Source: Qipengyuania profundimaris (lineage in GTDB: Bacteria > Pseudomonadota > Alphaproteobacteria > Sphingomonadales > Sphingomonadaceae). From it: a stretch of DNA of 64,000 nucleotides. The DNA is taken from NCBI RefSeq assembly GCF_030717945.1, contig NZ_JAVAIM010000001.1:743131-807130 (forward strand), in the 5' to 3' direction. The notes beneath the pieces were generated by a model. That model did not search any database, was not told the DNA's origin, and was given only the letters and a program-made list of their open reading frames with translations. The position numbers and the translations under genes were made by a program. This document shows, in pieces, positions 39,745 through 49,426 of this stretch (position 1 is its first letter; each line of letters starts with the position of its first letter).

Positions 39745-40959
39745 CTAGCTGACCGCCGCCATCATCTGCGCGCACAGGATCGCGCCATAAGTACCGAGCG
39801 CATAACCCAGCACAGCGAGCAGCACGCCGACAGGGGCAAGGGCCGGATGGAAGGCGGCCGCCACCACCGGCGCGCTCGCTGCCCCGCCGACATTGGCCTT
39901 GCTGCCGACCGCGACGAAGAAGAACGGCGCCTTGATGATCTTGGCGACTACCAGCAGCAGGACGATATGGAACAGCATCCAGATCGCGCCGATGGCCATG
40001 AAGGCGGGGGCGTCCATGATCTTTGTCACGTCCATGCGCGTGCCGATGATGGCCACCAGCAGGAAGATGAAGAGCACGCCGAACTTGCTCGCGCCGACGC
40101 CCTCCAATTCTCGCGCGCGGGTGAAGCTGGCGGCGAGGCCGGCGGTGGTGGAGATGACGACCACCCAGAAGAACTCGCTCGCGAGCGTCGCGTCCTCGCC
40201 CTGCATGCTGGCAAACCAGCCTCCGATCCATCCGCCGAGCAGGTGCGACGCGCCGACGACGGCCATGGTCGCGCCGAACAGCAGCACATAGTCATTGGCC
40301 TTGGCCACGCGCTCGATCCGTTCGGAGTAATCCGCCATGCTGTCGCGCAGCCGGGCGATGGAGGAACTGTCCGCGCCCAGCCAGCGGTCGACCCGCTCGG
40401 TCGCTCCGGCGCCGTAGAGCAGGAAGATCATCCATATCTCCGCGACGATGATGTCGACCGCGAGCAGGGCAGCAAATCCTTCCAGCGGATAGCCATAGAC
40501 TTCCAGCATGGCAGTCTGGTTCGCACCGCCGCCGATCCAGCTGCCCGCTAGCGTGGCTAGCCCACGCCAGGCCGCAGTGTCGCCCGATCCGATCACCGAA
40601 GGCTCGAACTGCGCGACGATCCATAGCGCCAGCGGACCGCCGAGGATGATCCCGACCGTGGCGGTCAGGAACATGATGATCGCCTTGTTGCCGAGGCCGA
40701 GAATTCCCTTGATGTCGATGCTGAGCGTCATCAGGAACAGCGCGGCGGGCAGGAAATAATCCTTCGCCACCGGCCACAGCTGACTCTCGCTCGTGTCGAT
40801 CAGCCCGGTCGTCACGAATAGCGACGGGACGAGGTAGCAGACGAGAATGATCGGCACGAAGACGTAGAACCGCTGCCAGCCCGGCCGGTCGCGCGTCGCA
40901 AAAACGAAGGCGAGCAATGCGCCCAGCAGGCCAAGGATGATGCGATCGTCGCTGATCAT
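39745..40959 (-). CDS. DUF819 family membrane protein
   Basis: 404 aa with about ten hydrophobic segments. Family-like segments include DYFLPAALFLMTLSIDIKGILGLGNKAIIMFLTATVGIILGGPLALW, GSWIGGGANQTAMLEVYG and the C-terminal FVAVGSKANVGGAASAPVVAAAFHPALAPVGVLLAVLGYALGTYGA. DUF819 (YjcL-like) proteins are probably transporters; the substrate is not established. Confidence 0.88.
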   Translation of the reverse strand: MISDDRIILGLLGALLAFVFATRDRPGWQRFYVFVPIILVCYLVPSLFVTTGLIDTSESQLWPVAKDYFLPAALFLMTLSIDIKGILGLGNKAIIMFLTATVGIILGGPLALWIVAQFEPSVIGSGDTAAWRGLATLAGSWIGGGANQTAMLEVYGYPLEGFAALLAVDIIVAEIWMIFLLYGAGATERVDRWLGADSSSIARLRDSMADYSERIERVAKANDYVLLFGATMAVVGASHLLGGWIGGWFASMQGEDATLASEFFWVVVISTTAGLAASFTRARELEGVGASKFGVLFIFLLVAIIGTRMDVTKIMDAPAFMAIGAIWMLFHIVLLLVVAKIIKAPFFFVAVGSKANVGGAASAPVVAAAFHPALAPVGVLLAVLGYALGTYGAILCAQMMAAVS

Positions 40960-41117
40960 GATGCGTCTGGTGTCCCGTCTGTTATCTTGCTCGCCTGCCT
41001 AGCGTCTTCTTTCTGCGCACGCCAAGGTGTTGGTCCTCAGGCTCCACATCGCTACGAGGAACGCGTTTCTCGCGTTGACCAAACCTCTACGCTGCGGCAA
41101 ATGCCGCCGTCCGGCGC

Positions 41118-41191
41118 GCGGGTGTAGCTCAATGGTAGAGCAGCAGCTTCCCAAGCTGACGACGAGGGTTCGATTCCCTTCACCCGCTCCA
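41118..41191 (+). tRNA. tRNA-Gly (anticodon CCC)
   Basis: A 74-nt cloverleaf with encoded CCA. Acceptor GCGGGTG pairs with CACCCGC, discriminator T. D arm GCTCAATGGTAGAGC, anticodon loop TTCCCAA (anticodon CCC), T arm AGGGTTCGATTCCCT. It ends 1 nt before the stop codon of the convergent PLP-enzyme gene. Confidence 0.96.
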
Positions 41192-41192
41192 C

Positions 41193-42272
41193 TTAGAATT
41201 TGCCCGTATCGAAGAATGCGCTGATCCGCTCGCGCGGTTCTGCCACGTCCAGGCCTTTCGCTTCGAGCCAGCCGTCATCGAAGATCGTGTCGGCGTAGCG
41301 CACGCCGTCGTCGCACAGGATCGAGACGATCGAGCCTGCCTCGCCTCGCGCAGCCATTTCTGCGGCAATCATCGCGCAGACCCATACATTCGTGCCGGTC
41401 GATCCGCCGCAGCGGCGGCCAAGCCGCTCGCTGACTTCATGCGCGGCGGCGATTGAGCAGGCGTCGGGCACCGCTTCCATCCGGTCGACCACGTCAGGCA
41501 GGAAGCTCGGCTCGACCCGCTGACGCCCGATCCCCTCGATGCAGCCGGAGGGGTGCTCTAGGCGAGTGACCGACCGGTCGGCCCAGTGGCGGTGGAAGAC
41601 CGAGCCTTCGGGATCGGCGACGCAAACTTTCGTATCGTGCCTGTTATATCGGGCGAAGCGGCCGATGGTGGCCGATGTTCCACCGGTCCCCGCCCCGCAC
41701 ACGATCCAGCGCGGCACCGGATGCGGTTCGCGCGCCATCTGTGCGAAGATCGATTCGGCGATGTTGTTGTTCGCTCGCCAGTCGGTCGCGCGCTCGGCGA
41801 ACGTGAACTGGTCGATATAGTGGCCACCGAGATCGTCGGCGAGCGCTTGGGCGGCGGCATACATCTCACCCGGCGCATCGACGAAATGACACTCGCCGCT
41901 ATAAAATTGGATGGCGTCGATCTTCGGCTTTGCAGTCGAGCGCGGAACCACCGCGATGAAGCGGAGGCCAAGCATCTGAGCGAAATACGCTTCGGAAACC
42001 GCAGTCGATCCGCTCGACGCTTCGATCACCGGTGTGCCTTCGCAGATCCAGCCATTGCACAGGCCATAGAGGAACAGCGACCGCGCCAATCGGTGCTTGA
42101 GGCTGCCGGTCGGGTGGCTGGACTCGTCCTTCAGATAGATCGCGATGTCGGGCAGTGCGGGGACGGGCAGGGGAATGAGATGCGTGTCGGCCGAGCGCGT
42201 AAAGTCGGCCTCGATCCGCCCGATGGCCCAGTTCACCCATTCGCGTTCGCTTACTCGCTGTCGCCCTATCAC
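41193..42272 (-). CDS. PLP-dependent cysteine synthase/cystathionine beta-synthase family protein
   Basis: 359 aa, fold-type II PLP enzyme. The PLP lysine is Lys59 in [20 protein letters not shown], the Asn/Gly substrate loop is [19 protein letters not shown], and the phosphate-binding Gly loop is [18 protein letters not shown]. The usual NTGG form of the substrate loop is changed to SSGST, so it is probably not CysK itself but a related lyase/synthase. The start is GTG 42272 inside the SDR stop (GTGA). Confidence 0.88.
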   Translation of the reverse strand: MIGRQRVSEREWVNWAIGRIEADFTRSADTHLIPLPVPALPDIAIYLKDESSHPTGSLKHRLARSLFLYGLCNGWICEGTPVIEASSGSTAVSEAYFAQMLGLRFIAVVPRSTAKPKIDAIQFYSGECHFVDAPGEMYAAAQALADDLGGHYIDQFTFAERATDWRANNNIAESIFAQMAREPHPVPRWIVCGAGTGGTSATIGRFARYNRHDTKVCVADPEGSVFHRHWADRSVTRLEHPSGCIEGIGRQRVEPSFLPDVVDRMEAVPDACSIAAAHEVSERLGRRCGGSTGTNVWVCAMIAAEMAARGEAGSIVSILCDDGVRYADTIFDDGWLEAKGLDVAEPRERISAFFDTGKF

Positions 42273-43063
42273 TTGGGCGGCATCCGGATCGCCCCGTCCA
42301 GCCGGAACTGGTGGCCGTTGATGTAGCTGTTGCGCGCGATCTCGAGGATAAGCGAGGCGAATTCCTCGGGATGGCCGAGCCGCTTGGGGAAGGGGACGCT
42401 GGCGTTGAGTTGGTCCCACATCTGCGGATTGCGGTCTTTCATGCCGAGCATCAGTGGGGTCGCGAATATGCCGGGCATCACCGAATTCACGCGGATGCCG
42501 ATGTCCATCAGGTCGCGCGCCATCGGCAGGACGAGGCCGTTCACCCCGGCCTTGCAGCTGCCGTAGATCACCTGGCCGATCTGCCCGTCCTGCGCCGCCA
42601 CGCTGGCGGTCAGCGTGACGCAGCCGCGCTCTCCATCCTCGTTCAGCGGGTCGCAGTTCGCCATGCCGAGCGCGGACAGGCTGGCAATGCGATAGGAAGA
42701 TACGAGGATGCCCTCGGCCCCGAAAGCATAATCCTCGGTCGCAAGCCGCTTGTAGCGCCCGTTTTCCTTGTCCCAGCCGAGCGTCTTGCCGCGCCGACTG
42801 GTCATCGCGCAATGGACCGTCACGCGTTCCTGCCCGTGCGCTTCGCGTGCTGCTGCGAAGCCGTCGACCACGGACTGCTCATCGGTGATATCGACCCGCG
42901 CAAACGTGCCGCCGATGGCCTCGGCATGTGCCTTGCCGCCATCCTCGTCGATGTCGAAGATCGTCACCTTGAGGCCCGCATCCGCCAGTGCCTGCGCGCT
43001 GGCCTTTCCGAGGCCCGACGCCCCACCCGTGACGACTGCTGCCATGCCTGCCTTGAGTTCCAT
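42269..43063 (-). CDS. Short-chain dehydrogenase/reductase
   Basis: 264 aa classical SDR. Cofactor motif [17 protein letters not shown] and [10 protein letters not shown] (Asp after strand 2 suggests NAD). The active-site region has [49 protein letters not shown], with Tyr and Lys (YGSCK). The NAG motif of most SDRs is replaced by CAMTSRRG. 17beta-HSD10-like enzymes that act on acyl-CoAs share this shape. GAGGAG precedes ATG 43063. Confidence 0.93.
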   Translation of the reverse strand: MELKAGMAAVVTGGASGLGKASAQALADAGLKVTIFDIDEDGGKAHAEAIGGTFARVDITDEQSVVDGFAAAREAHGQERVTVHCAMTSRRGKTLGWDKENGRYKRLATEDYAFGAEGILVSSYRIASLSALGMANCDPLNEDGERGCVTLTASVAAQDGQIGQVIYGSCKAGVNGLVLPMARDLMDIGIRVNSVMPGIFATPLMLGMKDRNPQMWDQLNASVPFPKRLGHPEEFASLILEIARNSYINGHQFRLDGAIRMPPK

Positions 43064-43142
43064 CGCCCGCTCCTCACCCTTTGCCTGAAAATCTGACGTG
43101 CTATCGCACGGGTGCACGGCAAAGCCAAAGGGGCGATCGCAA

Positions 43143-43703
43143 ATGACATCCTTCCTGTTCGCAATGGTGGCGAGCTTCCTCGCCGCGACGGGTTCGCGCG
43201 ACCAGCTGCTCGTCGCGCATCTGCGTGAGCGGCTGGGCGCGTCGTACGCGCTGTTGCTGCTGGCCGTGGCGACAGCCATCGCCACTGCATTCATCGCCGC
43301 GTGGTTCGGGAGCACCCTTGCCGGGCAGCTATCAAGCGACGCGGCAACCATGTTCGTCGCGATTGCCATGCTGCTGGCGGCGGTCGAGTGCGCCTGGCCG
43401 ATCCGCGCTCGCCAGCCGCAGGAACCCACCCGCTCGCTCGGCGCTATCGGGATCGTGCTGTTCCTGAGGCAGCTGACGGACGCCTCGCGTTTCCTAATCG
43501 CTGCCTTCGCCGCTGCACTCGCGTCGCCGATGCTGGCGGCGAGCGGCGGCGCCATCGGGGGTTCGGCAGCAGTTGGACTTGGCTGGTTCCTGGGCGAGAA
43601 GCTGCAGCATCTGCCACTACGGGCCATCCGCGTGAGTCTCGCCGCGTTGCTGCTCCTGCTCGCAATCTGGCTCGGCCTAACGGCGCGCGGATTGATCGGT
43701 TAG
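43143..43703 (+). CDS. Membrane protein, degenerate GDT1/UPF0016-like
   Basis: 186 aa with about six hydrophobic segments in two similar halves. In true GDT1/TMEM165 proteins each half has an E-x-G-D-K/R-T/S motif for Mn/Ca. Here the matching places read ATGSRDQLLVAHL and RQLTDASRFLIAAF, so the acidic Glu is lost in both while an Asp remains. I infer a diverged member; the cation-exchange function is doubtful. ATG 43143 (MTSFLFAM) is the likely start. Confidence 0.7.
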   Translation: MTSFLFAMVASFLAATGSRDQLLVAHLRERLGASYALLLLAVATAIATAFIAAWFGSTLAGQLSSDAATMFVAIAMLLAAVECAWPIRARQPQEPTRSLGAIGIVLFLRQLTDASRFLIAAFAAALASPMLAASGGAIGGSAAVGLGWFLGEKLQHLPLRAIRVSLAALLLLLAIWLGLTARGLIG

Positions 43704-43792
43704 ATCGATTACTATCTCAGCGAAGGTTGGAGAAACCGATTGATAGGTTATCCGTTGCACACGTGTAATCCAAAGACAAAAGGGAAATTCAC

Positions 43793-44254
43793 ATGGCCGA
43801 ACTCGGCGACAACGCAAAAGTCGGACTCGTTACAGCGCTCAACGGCGCGCTGGCGGACACGATGGCGCTCTATTTCAAGACGAAGAACTTCCACTGGCAC
43901 GTTGCAGGACCGCGCTTCCGCGACCTCCACGTCCTGTTCGACGAACAGGCAGCCCAGCTGATCGGCACCGTCGACGATCTTGGCGAGCGCGTGCGCAAGA
44001 ACGACGAATACACGCTGACCTCGATCGGAATGGTGCAGTCCGAGACTCGCATCAAAGACCAGGACGACGTCACCTTGACCGCCGATGCGATGGTCGCGGA
44101 ACTCCGCGACGATAACCGCCTGCTGCACAAGCGCCTCGGCGAAGTTAAGGAAGCCGCCGAAGAGGTCGGCGACAATGCGACAAGCGGTATCGTCGACGAT
44201 TGGATCGACCAGTGCGAGGAGCGGATCTGGTTCCTCAATCAGACATCGAAATAA
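43793..44254 (+). CDS. dps: Dps family DNA-binding / ferroxidase protein
   Basis: 153 aa four-helix ferritin-like protein. Ferroxidase-centre residues are visible: His residues in KNFHWHVAGPRFRDLHVLFDEQ, with Asp and Glu nearby. Dps forms 12-mers that oxidise and store iron and protect DNA under oxidative stress or in stationary phase. There is no Lys-rich N-terminal tail, so DNA binding may be weak. A short palindrome ACACGTGT (43759-43766) lies about 25 bp before the start; AGGGA precedes the ATG. Confidence 0.95.
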   Translation: MAELGDNAKVGLVTALNGALADTMALYFKTKNFHWHVAGPRFRDLHVLFDEQAAQLIGTVDDLGERVRKNDEYTLTSIGMVQSETRIKDQDDVTLTADAMVAELRDDNRLLHKRLGEVKEAAEEVGDNATSGIVDDWIDQCEERIWFLNQTSK

Positions 44255-44328
44255 ACGAAAAGCCATTCGCGCCACGGTTTCGGCCGCCTTCACCCTTGGG
44301 TGCGGGCGGCCTTCGTGTATCAGAGGGC

Positions 44329-44949
44329 ATGGCTGACATTACATTGATCGAAAATGCGGACGATGCGGCGATTGCCGCTTGGTTCGCGCGCGAAATCGGC
44401 ACGCGGATGAAGCAGAGCGAAGGGCCGGTTACCATCACCGTCCCCGGCGGCTCGACGCCCTTTCCCATCATGGAAAAACTGCTCGAAGAGGATCTGGACT
44501 GGTCACGTCTCGTCGTGTGGCCCGGCGACGACCGGATAGTGCCGGAAGATCACGAGGCGTCCAATACCGGCAAGCTGCGTGCCCTGTTCGAGCTTGCGGG
44601 GGCCGAGGTCGTCACGCTGACGATAATGGAGGCCGTACCGCATTTCGATCTCGCCTGGCTGGGCATGGGCGCTGATGGCCACATTGCCTCGCTTTTTCCC
44701 AATACCGACCCGCAACCAGACGATCCGCGACCGATCCTGCGTCTGACGCCCGATCCGCTTCCGCCGGAAGCCCCCTTCGACCGCATCAGTCTGACCATGC
44801 CCTCGCTGCTTGCCAGCGACGCGCTTGTCTTCGTCATGCGCGGGGAGGAGAAGCGCACGGTGTTCGATGCGGCGGCGGCGGGCAAGAACGATTTGCCGAT
44901 TGCGCGGCTGCTCGGCGCAGCTAAGCAACAGGTGACATGCTTCGTCTGA
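44329..44949 (+). CDS. pgl: 6-phosphogluconolactonase
   Basis: 206 aa, DevB/Pgl type, hydrolysing 6-phosphogluconolactone in the pentose-phosphate / Entner-Doudoroff route. Motifs: VTITVPGGSTPFPIMEKLL, WPGDDRIVPEDHEASNTG and the conserved LGMGADGHIASLFPNT. It is slightly short for the family. ATG 44329 chosen at the homology start. No zwf or edd gene is adjacent here. The end overlaps the Nudix gene by 13 nt. Confidence 0.92.
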   Translation: MADITLIENADDAAIAAWFAREIGTRMKQSEGPVTITVPGGSTPFPIMEKLLEEDLDWSRLVVWPGDDRIVPEDHEASNTGKLRALFELAGAEVVTLTIMEAVPHFDLAWLGMGADGHIASLFPNTDPQPDDPRPILRLTPDPLPPEAPFDRISLTMPSLLASDALVFVMRGEEKRTVFDAAAAGKNDLPIARLLGAAKQQVTCFV

Positions 44950-45407
44950 TCCCCGCACCGCTGTTTCGCCAGGCTCTCCGTGTCGCGCACAAGGCGCGGC
45001 ATCACTGGCGCAAGTGGCGCGGCGTGACGCCGCACGGGGTCTGCGTGATCGCTCGCGACCTGGAAGGGCAGGTGCTGCTCGTGCGGCATAGTTACGGGCC
45101 GCCGGGCTGGTACATCCCTGGCGGCGGGCTCAAGCGAGGCGAGGATCCCGAAGATGCCGCGCGGCGCGAATTGCGCGAGGAAACCGGCTGCGAGATCGAT
45201 GGGCTCAAGCCGCTCGGCGAAGTGCATGAAACGCTGTCGGGCGCCCCGCATGTGGCGCATGTCTTCACCGGCGTGGTCGACGACATGCCCAAGCCGGACG
45301 GCCGCGAAGTAGTGGAAGCGCGCTTTTTCCCGACCCATTCGCTGCCCGAACCCCTTGCACCAAGCGCACGGCGGCGGCTGGAGGTCTACACCAAGCGCCG
45401 TAGCTAA
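44937..45407 (+). CDS. Nudix hydrolase
   Basis: 156 aa. A clear Nudix box GGGLKRGEDPEDAARRELREETGCEI (G-x5-E-x7-R-E-U-x-E-E-x-G-U) at about residues 62-87, with an N-terminal Arg-rich helix. It hydrolyses a nucleoside diphosphate linked to some moiety; the substrate is unknown. Overlaps pgl by 13 nt; its stop overlaps the convergent dinB stop (CTAA, 45404-45407). Confidence 0.93.
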   Translation: MLRLIPAPLFRQALRVAHKARHHWRKWRGVTPHGVCVIARDLEGQVLLVRHSYGPPGWYIPGGGLKRGEDPEDAARRELREETGCEIDGLKPLGEVHETLSGAPHVAHVFTGVVDDMPKPDGREVVEARFFPTHSLPEPLAPSARRRLEVYTKRRS

Positions 45408-46531
45408 AGTAGGCTGAGCTGGGCGTCCGGGCGCGGCTTCTCGGCCTCGCCATTCCTTTCCAGCTTCGACAGCGTCAGGCCCATCAGGCGGATCGGCATG
45501 GGTAGGGGCAGGACCTCTTCCAGCAGTGCGCGGCCGATACCGGCAAAGGTTTCCCGGTCGGTGATCGGCGTATCCACGGTCTTTGCCCGGCTGAAGATCG
45601 TGAAGTCGTTGTATTTCATCTTGAGCGTCACCGTGCGACCCTTCGCTTCGGCCCGCTCGATATAGCCCCAGACGATATCGATGATCTCCTCCATCGTCTC
45701 GCGCAACTCGCTGCCGGAGGAGAGATCGCGGCTGAAGGTACGTTCTCCGCCGACCGATTTGCGCGTCCGGCTGGAGCGTACGGGCCTGAGGTCGATGCCG
45801 CGGGCCGCGCGGTAGAGATAATCGGCGAAGCTGCCGAAATGCGCGCGCAGCCATTCGATGTCCTTGGCCGCGAGATCGCCGCCGGTTTCGATACCGAGCC
45901 GCGCCATTTTCTCCGCGCCCTTGGGGCCGACGCCATGGAAACGCCGGATCGGCAGCGTGCTGACGAACTCCGCACCCTCGCCGGGGCGGATCACGCACAG
46001 CCCGTCGGGCTTGTTCTGATCGCTGGCGATCTTGGCAAGGAACTTGTTGTAGCTCACGCCCGCACTGGCGGTGAGGCGTGTCTTGGCGCGGATTTCCTGC
46101 CGGATGAGCTCCGCAATGCGGGTGGCGCTGCCGATGCCGAGCTTGTCTTCGGTGACATCGAGATAGGCCTCATCCAGGCTCAGCGGCTCGACGAGGTCGG
46201 TGTGGTGGCGGAAGATCGCGCGGATCTGCTGGCTGACTTCGCGATAGGCGTCGAAGCGGCTCTTCACGAAGATCAGGTCGGGGCATTTCCGCTTGGCCGT
46301 CACCGAAGGCATGGCGCTGCGCACGCCGAACTTGCGCGCTTCGTAGCTCGCTGCTGCGACGACCCCGCGCCCGCTCGATCCGCCCACGGCGACCGGTTTG
46401 CCGCGAAGCTCCGGATTGTCGCGCTGTTCGACGCTGGCGAAAAACGCGTCCATATCGACATGGATGATCTTGCGCAGGCCGTCGGCCTCGCCTGCCTCCT
46501 CGTCATCCGTGCGTTTTTCGCCATCGCTCAT
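45404..46531 (-). CDS. dinB: DNA polymerase IV (Y family)
   Basis: 375 aa error-prone translesion polymerase. Catalytic carboxylates: IIHVDMDAFFASVEQRD (Asp pair) and the SLDEAYLDVTED motif. Further marks: GVVAAASYEARKFGVRSAMP, SAGVSYNKFLAKIASDQNKPDG, and little-finger residues near VGGERTFSRDL. It ends in AQLSLL, close to the beta-clamp-binding QL-S/D-L-F consensus. I see no LexA box in the 65-bp gap to the divergent MFS gene. Confidence 0.96.
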   Translation of the reverse strand: MSDGEKRTDDEEAGEADGLRKIIHVDMDAFFASVEQRDNPELRGKPVAVGGSSGRGVVAAASYEARKFGVRSAMPSVTAKRKCPDLIFVKSRFDAYREVSQQIRAIFRHHTDLVEPLSLDEAYLDVTEDKLGIGSATRIAELIRQEIRAKTRLTASAGVSYNKFLAKIASDQNKPDGLCVIRPGEGAEFVSTLPIRRFHGVGPKGAEKMARLGIETGGDLAAKDIEWLRAHFGSFADYLYRAARGIDLRPVRSSRTRKSVGGERTFSRDLSSGSELRETMEEIIDIVWGYIERAEAKGRTVTLKMKYNDFTIFSRAKTVDTPITDRETFAGIGRALLEEVLPLPMPIRLMGLTLSKLERNGEAEKPRPDAQLSLL

Positions 46532-46596
46532 GCAGGAATAGATAGGGCAGTGGGTTGCAAAGCGGAACCTTGTGAGCCACCTGCCATTTTGTGCAG

Positions 46597-47862
46597 ATGC
46601 GAAACGATCAGCTAGCTTCAGGCGAACGCCCTTCGGCCGTGGCGGCGACGCGCCCGCGCATCGGCGAGCGCGAGCTGATCTGGATGATGGCGCTGCTCAT
46701 GGCACTCAATGCCTTCGGGATCGACGCGATCCTGCCCGCGCTGGACGCGCTGGCGGGCGATCTGGGGGCGCAGGGTAACGACCGGCAGTTCGTGGTCGGC
46801 GCCTATCTGCTCGCTGCCGGGATCGGAACGCTGGTGCCGGGTGCTTTTGCAGATCGGTATGGGCGCAGGCCCGTGCTCTTCACCGGCCTTTTCTTCTACA
46901 TCGTTCTGTCGGTCGCCTGCGCGCTGGCGACGACTTTCGACATGCTCGTGGGCCTTCGAGCGGCGCAAGGCTTCTTCGCCGCCGGCATCATCGCCCTGCC
47001 GCCCGCAATCATCCGCGACCGCGTGGGCGGCGACAAGATGGCGCGCATGATGAGCCTGATCTTCGTGATCTTCCTGCTCGTGCCCGCCGTCGCGCCCAGC
47101 ATCGGGCAGGCCGTGCTGCTGGCATTCGGCGACTGGCGCTGGATTTTCGCGGCTATGGCGGTCGCAGGCTGCGTGATGAGCCTGTGGGTCTATGTCCGCC
47201 TGCCGGAAACGCTGCATGAGGACGACAAGCAGGAGATCCGCATTCCGGTGATCGCGCGCAACATGCGAAAGGCCGTCACCTTGCGCGAGACGATCGGCTA
47301 CACGCTCGGCAGCGCGCTGGTTTTCGGCGGGCTGTTCGGCTTCATCAATTCCAGCCAGCAGCTGATCGGCGAGGCCTTCGGCGCGGGCGACCGCTTCCCG
47401 CTGATCTTCGCCATCTGCGCGGGCTGCATGGCGATCGCGAACTGGTCGAACAGCCGCATCGTAGAGCGGTATGGCGCGCGGCGCGTGAGCCATGTGGCGC
47501 TGTTCGCCTTCATCGCGGTGGCCGCAGCCCAGCTCTATTTTGCAAATCAGCCGGACGAAAGCCTGTGGACCTTCGTGCCGCTGATGGCCGCCAACATGAG
47601 CCTGCTCGGCTTCATCGGGGCGAATTTCGGCAGCATCGCGCTGCAACCCTTCAAGCACATCGCCGGCGCGGCCAGTTCGGCGCAGGGCTTCCTGCGCATG
47701 ACCAGCGGCGCGTTGCTGGGCGCGTTCATCGGTTATGCGTATGACGGCACGGCCCGCCCGCTCGCGCTGGCGCTGCTGTGTACCGCGGTGCTGAGTTTGG
47801 TGTTCGTCCTGTTCAGTGAACGCGGCGCTCTGTTCGGTCCGCCGGAACCGGAGACGGACTAA
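46597..47862 (+). CDS. MFS transporter, Bcr/CflA-type drug efflux
   Basis: 421 aa with 12 predicted membrane segments. It begins RIGERELIWMMALLMALNAFGIDAILPALDALAGDLGA and has the MFS loop 2-3 signature GAFADRYGRRPVLFTG, both typical of the Bcr/CflA/drug-H+ antiporter subfamily. GTG 46591 is an alternative start two codons upstream; neither has a strong ribosome site. The stop overlaps the carboxyltransferase stop (CTAA, 47859-47862). Confidence 0.92.
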   Translation: MRNDQLASGERPSAVAATRPRIGERELIWMMALLMALNAFGIDAILPALDALAGDLGAQGNDRQFVVGAYLLAAGIGTLVPGAFADRYGRRPVLFTGLFFYIVLSVACALATTFDMLVGLRAAQGFFAAGIIALPPAIIRDRVGGDKMARMMSLIFVIFLLVPAVAPSIGQAVLLAFGDWRWIFAAMAVAGCVMSLWVYVRLPETLHEDDKQEIRIPVIARNMRKAVTLRETIGYTLGSALVFGGLFGFINSSQQLIGEAFGAGDRFPLIFAICAGCMAIANWSNSRIVERYGARRVSHVALFAFIAVAAAQLYFANQPDESLWTFVPLMAANMSLLGFIGANFGSIALQPFKHIAGAASSAQGFLRMTSGALLGAFIGYAYDGTARPLALALLCTAVLSLVFVLFSERGALFGPPEPETD

Positions 47863-49412
47863 AACTCCGACCGAAGCCTGCGCCAGGCGAGATCCGCGAA
47901 TTCGCACAGCAAGGGCCGGGTGTCGCGCGGGTCGATGATGTCCTCGACATTGAAGCGCTCGGCGCTGCGGAAGGGTGAGGTGACCTTGTCCAACCGTTCG
48001 CGGATCGCCGCAAGTTCTGCCTCCGGATCCTCGGCGGCTTCGAGGTCGGACTTGTAGGCGACCTCCAGCCCGCCTGCGATCGGCAGGCTGCCCCAGTCGC
48101 CGCTCGGCCAGCAGAAGCGGTATTGATAGGTTTCGGCATTGCTCATCGCGCTGCCGGCGATGCCATAGGCGCGGCGCAGCACCACGCTGGCGAGCGGGAC
48201 GCTGGCCTTGTAGACCGCGTTCATCGCCTGAACGCCGTAGCGGATCGTGCCCGCCATTTCCGCCTCGCGCCCGATCATGAAGCCGGGGTTGTCGACCAGA
48301 TGGACGATCGGCAGGCGGAACCGGTCGGCGAGCTTCACGAAACGCTCGACCTTCTCGCTGGTCTTGGCGTCCCAGCTGCCGCCGAGATAGCTCGGATCGC
48401 TGGCGAGCACCATGACCGGCCATCCGTCGAGCCGGGCCAGCGCAGTGATGCAGGCGCGGCCCCACATCTTGCCGATCTCGAATACGGTACCCTGATCGAA
48501 CACCATCTCCAGGCACCGGCGCATGGAATAGACCTGCTTGCCCGCGCGCGGGACGAGGGAGAGCAGCGCTTCCTCGCGCCTATCGGCCGGGTCGCGGCAT
48601 TCGGTGCGGCGGGCGAGTTGGCCGACATGTTCGGGCATGAAGCTGAGGAAATGGCGCGCGCGGGCGAAGGCCTCGGCCTCGCTGGCGACTTCGTCGTCGA
48701 CCACGCCATTGCGCGTGTGGATGCCGCTGCCGCCGAGGTCTTCCTTGGCCTGCTGGTGATCGTCCGAGCCCTTGTAGCTTTCGCCGAGGCCATCGACCAC
48801 GGCGGGTCCGGCAGCAAAGATCTGGCTGAGGCCTTTGACCATGATCGAATAATGGCTGGCGACGATCCGTGCTGCGCCCAGCCCTGCCGTGGGCCCGAGC
48901 GCCAGCGCGACGACCGGCACGGTGTCGAGGTTTTTGACCACGTCCGACCAGCCGGGCACGGCGGGAATATAGGTCGCACCGATCTGCTCGAGCGTCTTCA
49001 CCGACCCGCCGCCGCCGGTGCCGTCGATCATGCGGATGATGGGCAGCTTGAGCTCGTGCGCCATCTTCTCGGCCTGCACCATCTTGCGGCTGATCCCGGC
49101 ATCCGCCGCGCCGCCGCGAATGGTGAAATCGTCCGCCGTGGCGACCACCGGGCGGCCGTTGATGGTGGCCTTGCCGAACAGGAAAGGGGCGGGGAGAACG
49201 GACTCGAGATTGCCGTCCTCGTCATAGGAACCCTTGCCCGCGATCTTGCCGATCTCGCGGAAGGAGCCGTCGTCAACTAGCGCAGCCAAACGCGCGCGCG
49301 CATCCATCTTGCCGCGGCCGTGCTGGCGCGCGACCTTGTCCGCGCCGCCCATCTGCTCGGCGAGGGCTTCGCGCTGGCGCAGTTCTTTGAGTTCTTTTTC
49401 CCAGCTCACCAT
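47859..49412 (-). CDS. Acyl-CoA carboxylase beta subunit (carboxyltransferase)
   Basis: 517 aa carboxyltransferase passing CO2 from biotin on the alpha subunit to an acyl-CoA. Opening ADKVARQHGRGKMDARARLAALVDDGSF, oxyanion-type Gly-rich motifs MIDGTGGGGSVKTLEQIGAT and LGPTAGLGAARIVASHYSIMV, then a C-terminal half with LVDNPGFMIGREAEMAGTIRYG. The substrate (propionyl-, methylcrotonyl- or other acyl-CoA) cannot be fixed from this. ATG 49412 or GTG 49409 is the start, with GGAGAG upstream; a repeat separates it from the alpha-subunit gene. Confidence 0.92.
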   Translation of the reverse strand: MVSWEKELKELRQREALAEQMGGADKVARQHGRGKMDARARLAALVDDGSFREIGKIAGKGSYDEDGNLESVLPAPFLFGKATINGRPVVATADDFTIRGGAADAGISRKMVQAEKMAHELKLPIIRMIDGTGGGGSVKTLEQIGATYIPAVPGWSDVVKNLDTVPVVALALGPTAGLGAARIVASHYSIMVKGLSQIFAAGPAVVDGLGESYKGSDDHQQAKEDLGGSGIHTRNGVVDDEVASEAEAFARARHFLSFMPEHVGQLARRTECRDPADRREEALLSLVPRAGKQVYSMRRCLEMVFDQGTVFEIGKMWGRACITALARLDGWPVMVLASDPSYLGGSWDAKTSEKVERFVKLADRFRLPIVHLVDNPGFMIGREAEMAGTIRYGVQAMNAVYKASVPLASVVLRRAYGIAGSAMSNAETYQYRFCWPSGDWGSLPIAGGLEVAYKSDLEAAEDPEAELAAIRERLDKVTSPFRSAERFNVEDIIDPRDTRPLLCEFADLAWRRLRSEF

Positions 49413-49426
49413 TCTCTCCCCACACG

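Noticed and set aside
43704-43792. OxyR-type site before dps
   Set aside because: ATAG and CTAT elements are present but the spacing does not fit the four-element consensus; only a short ACACGTGT palindrome remains.
46618-48516. 632-codon minus-strand frame opposite the MFS gene and across the carboxyltransferase end
   Set aside because: High-GC antisense shadow; the real genes on both sides have clear motifs.
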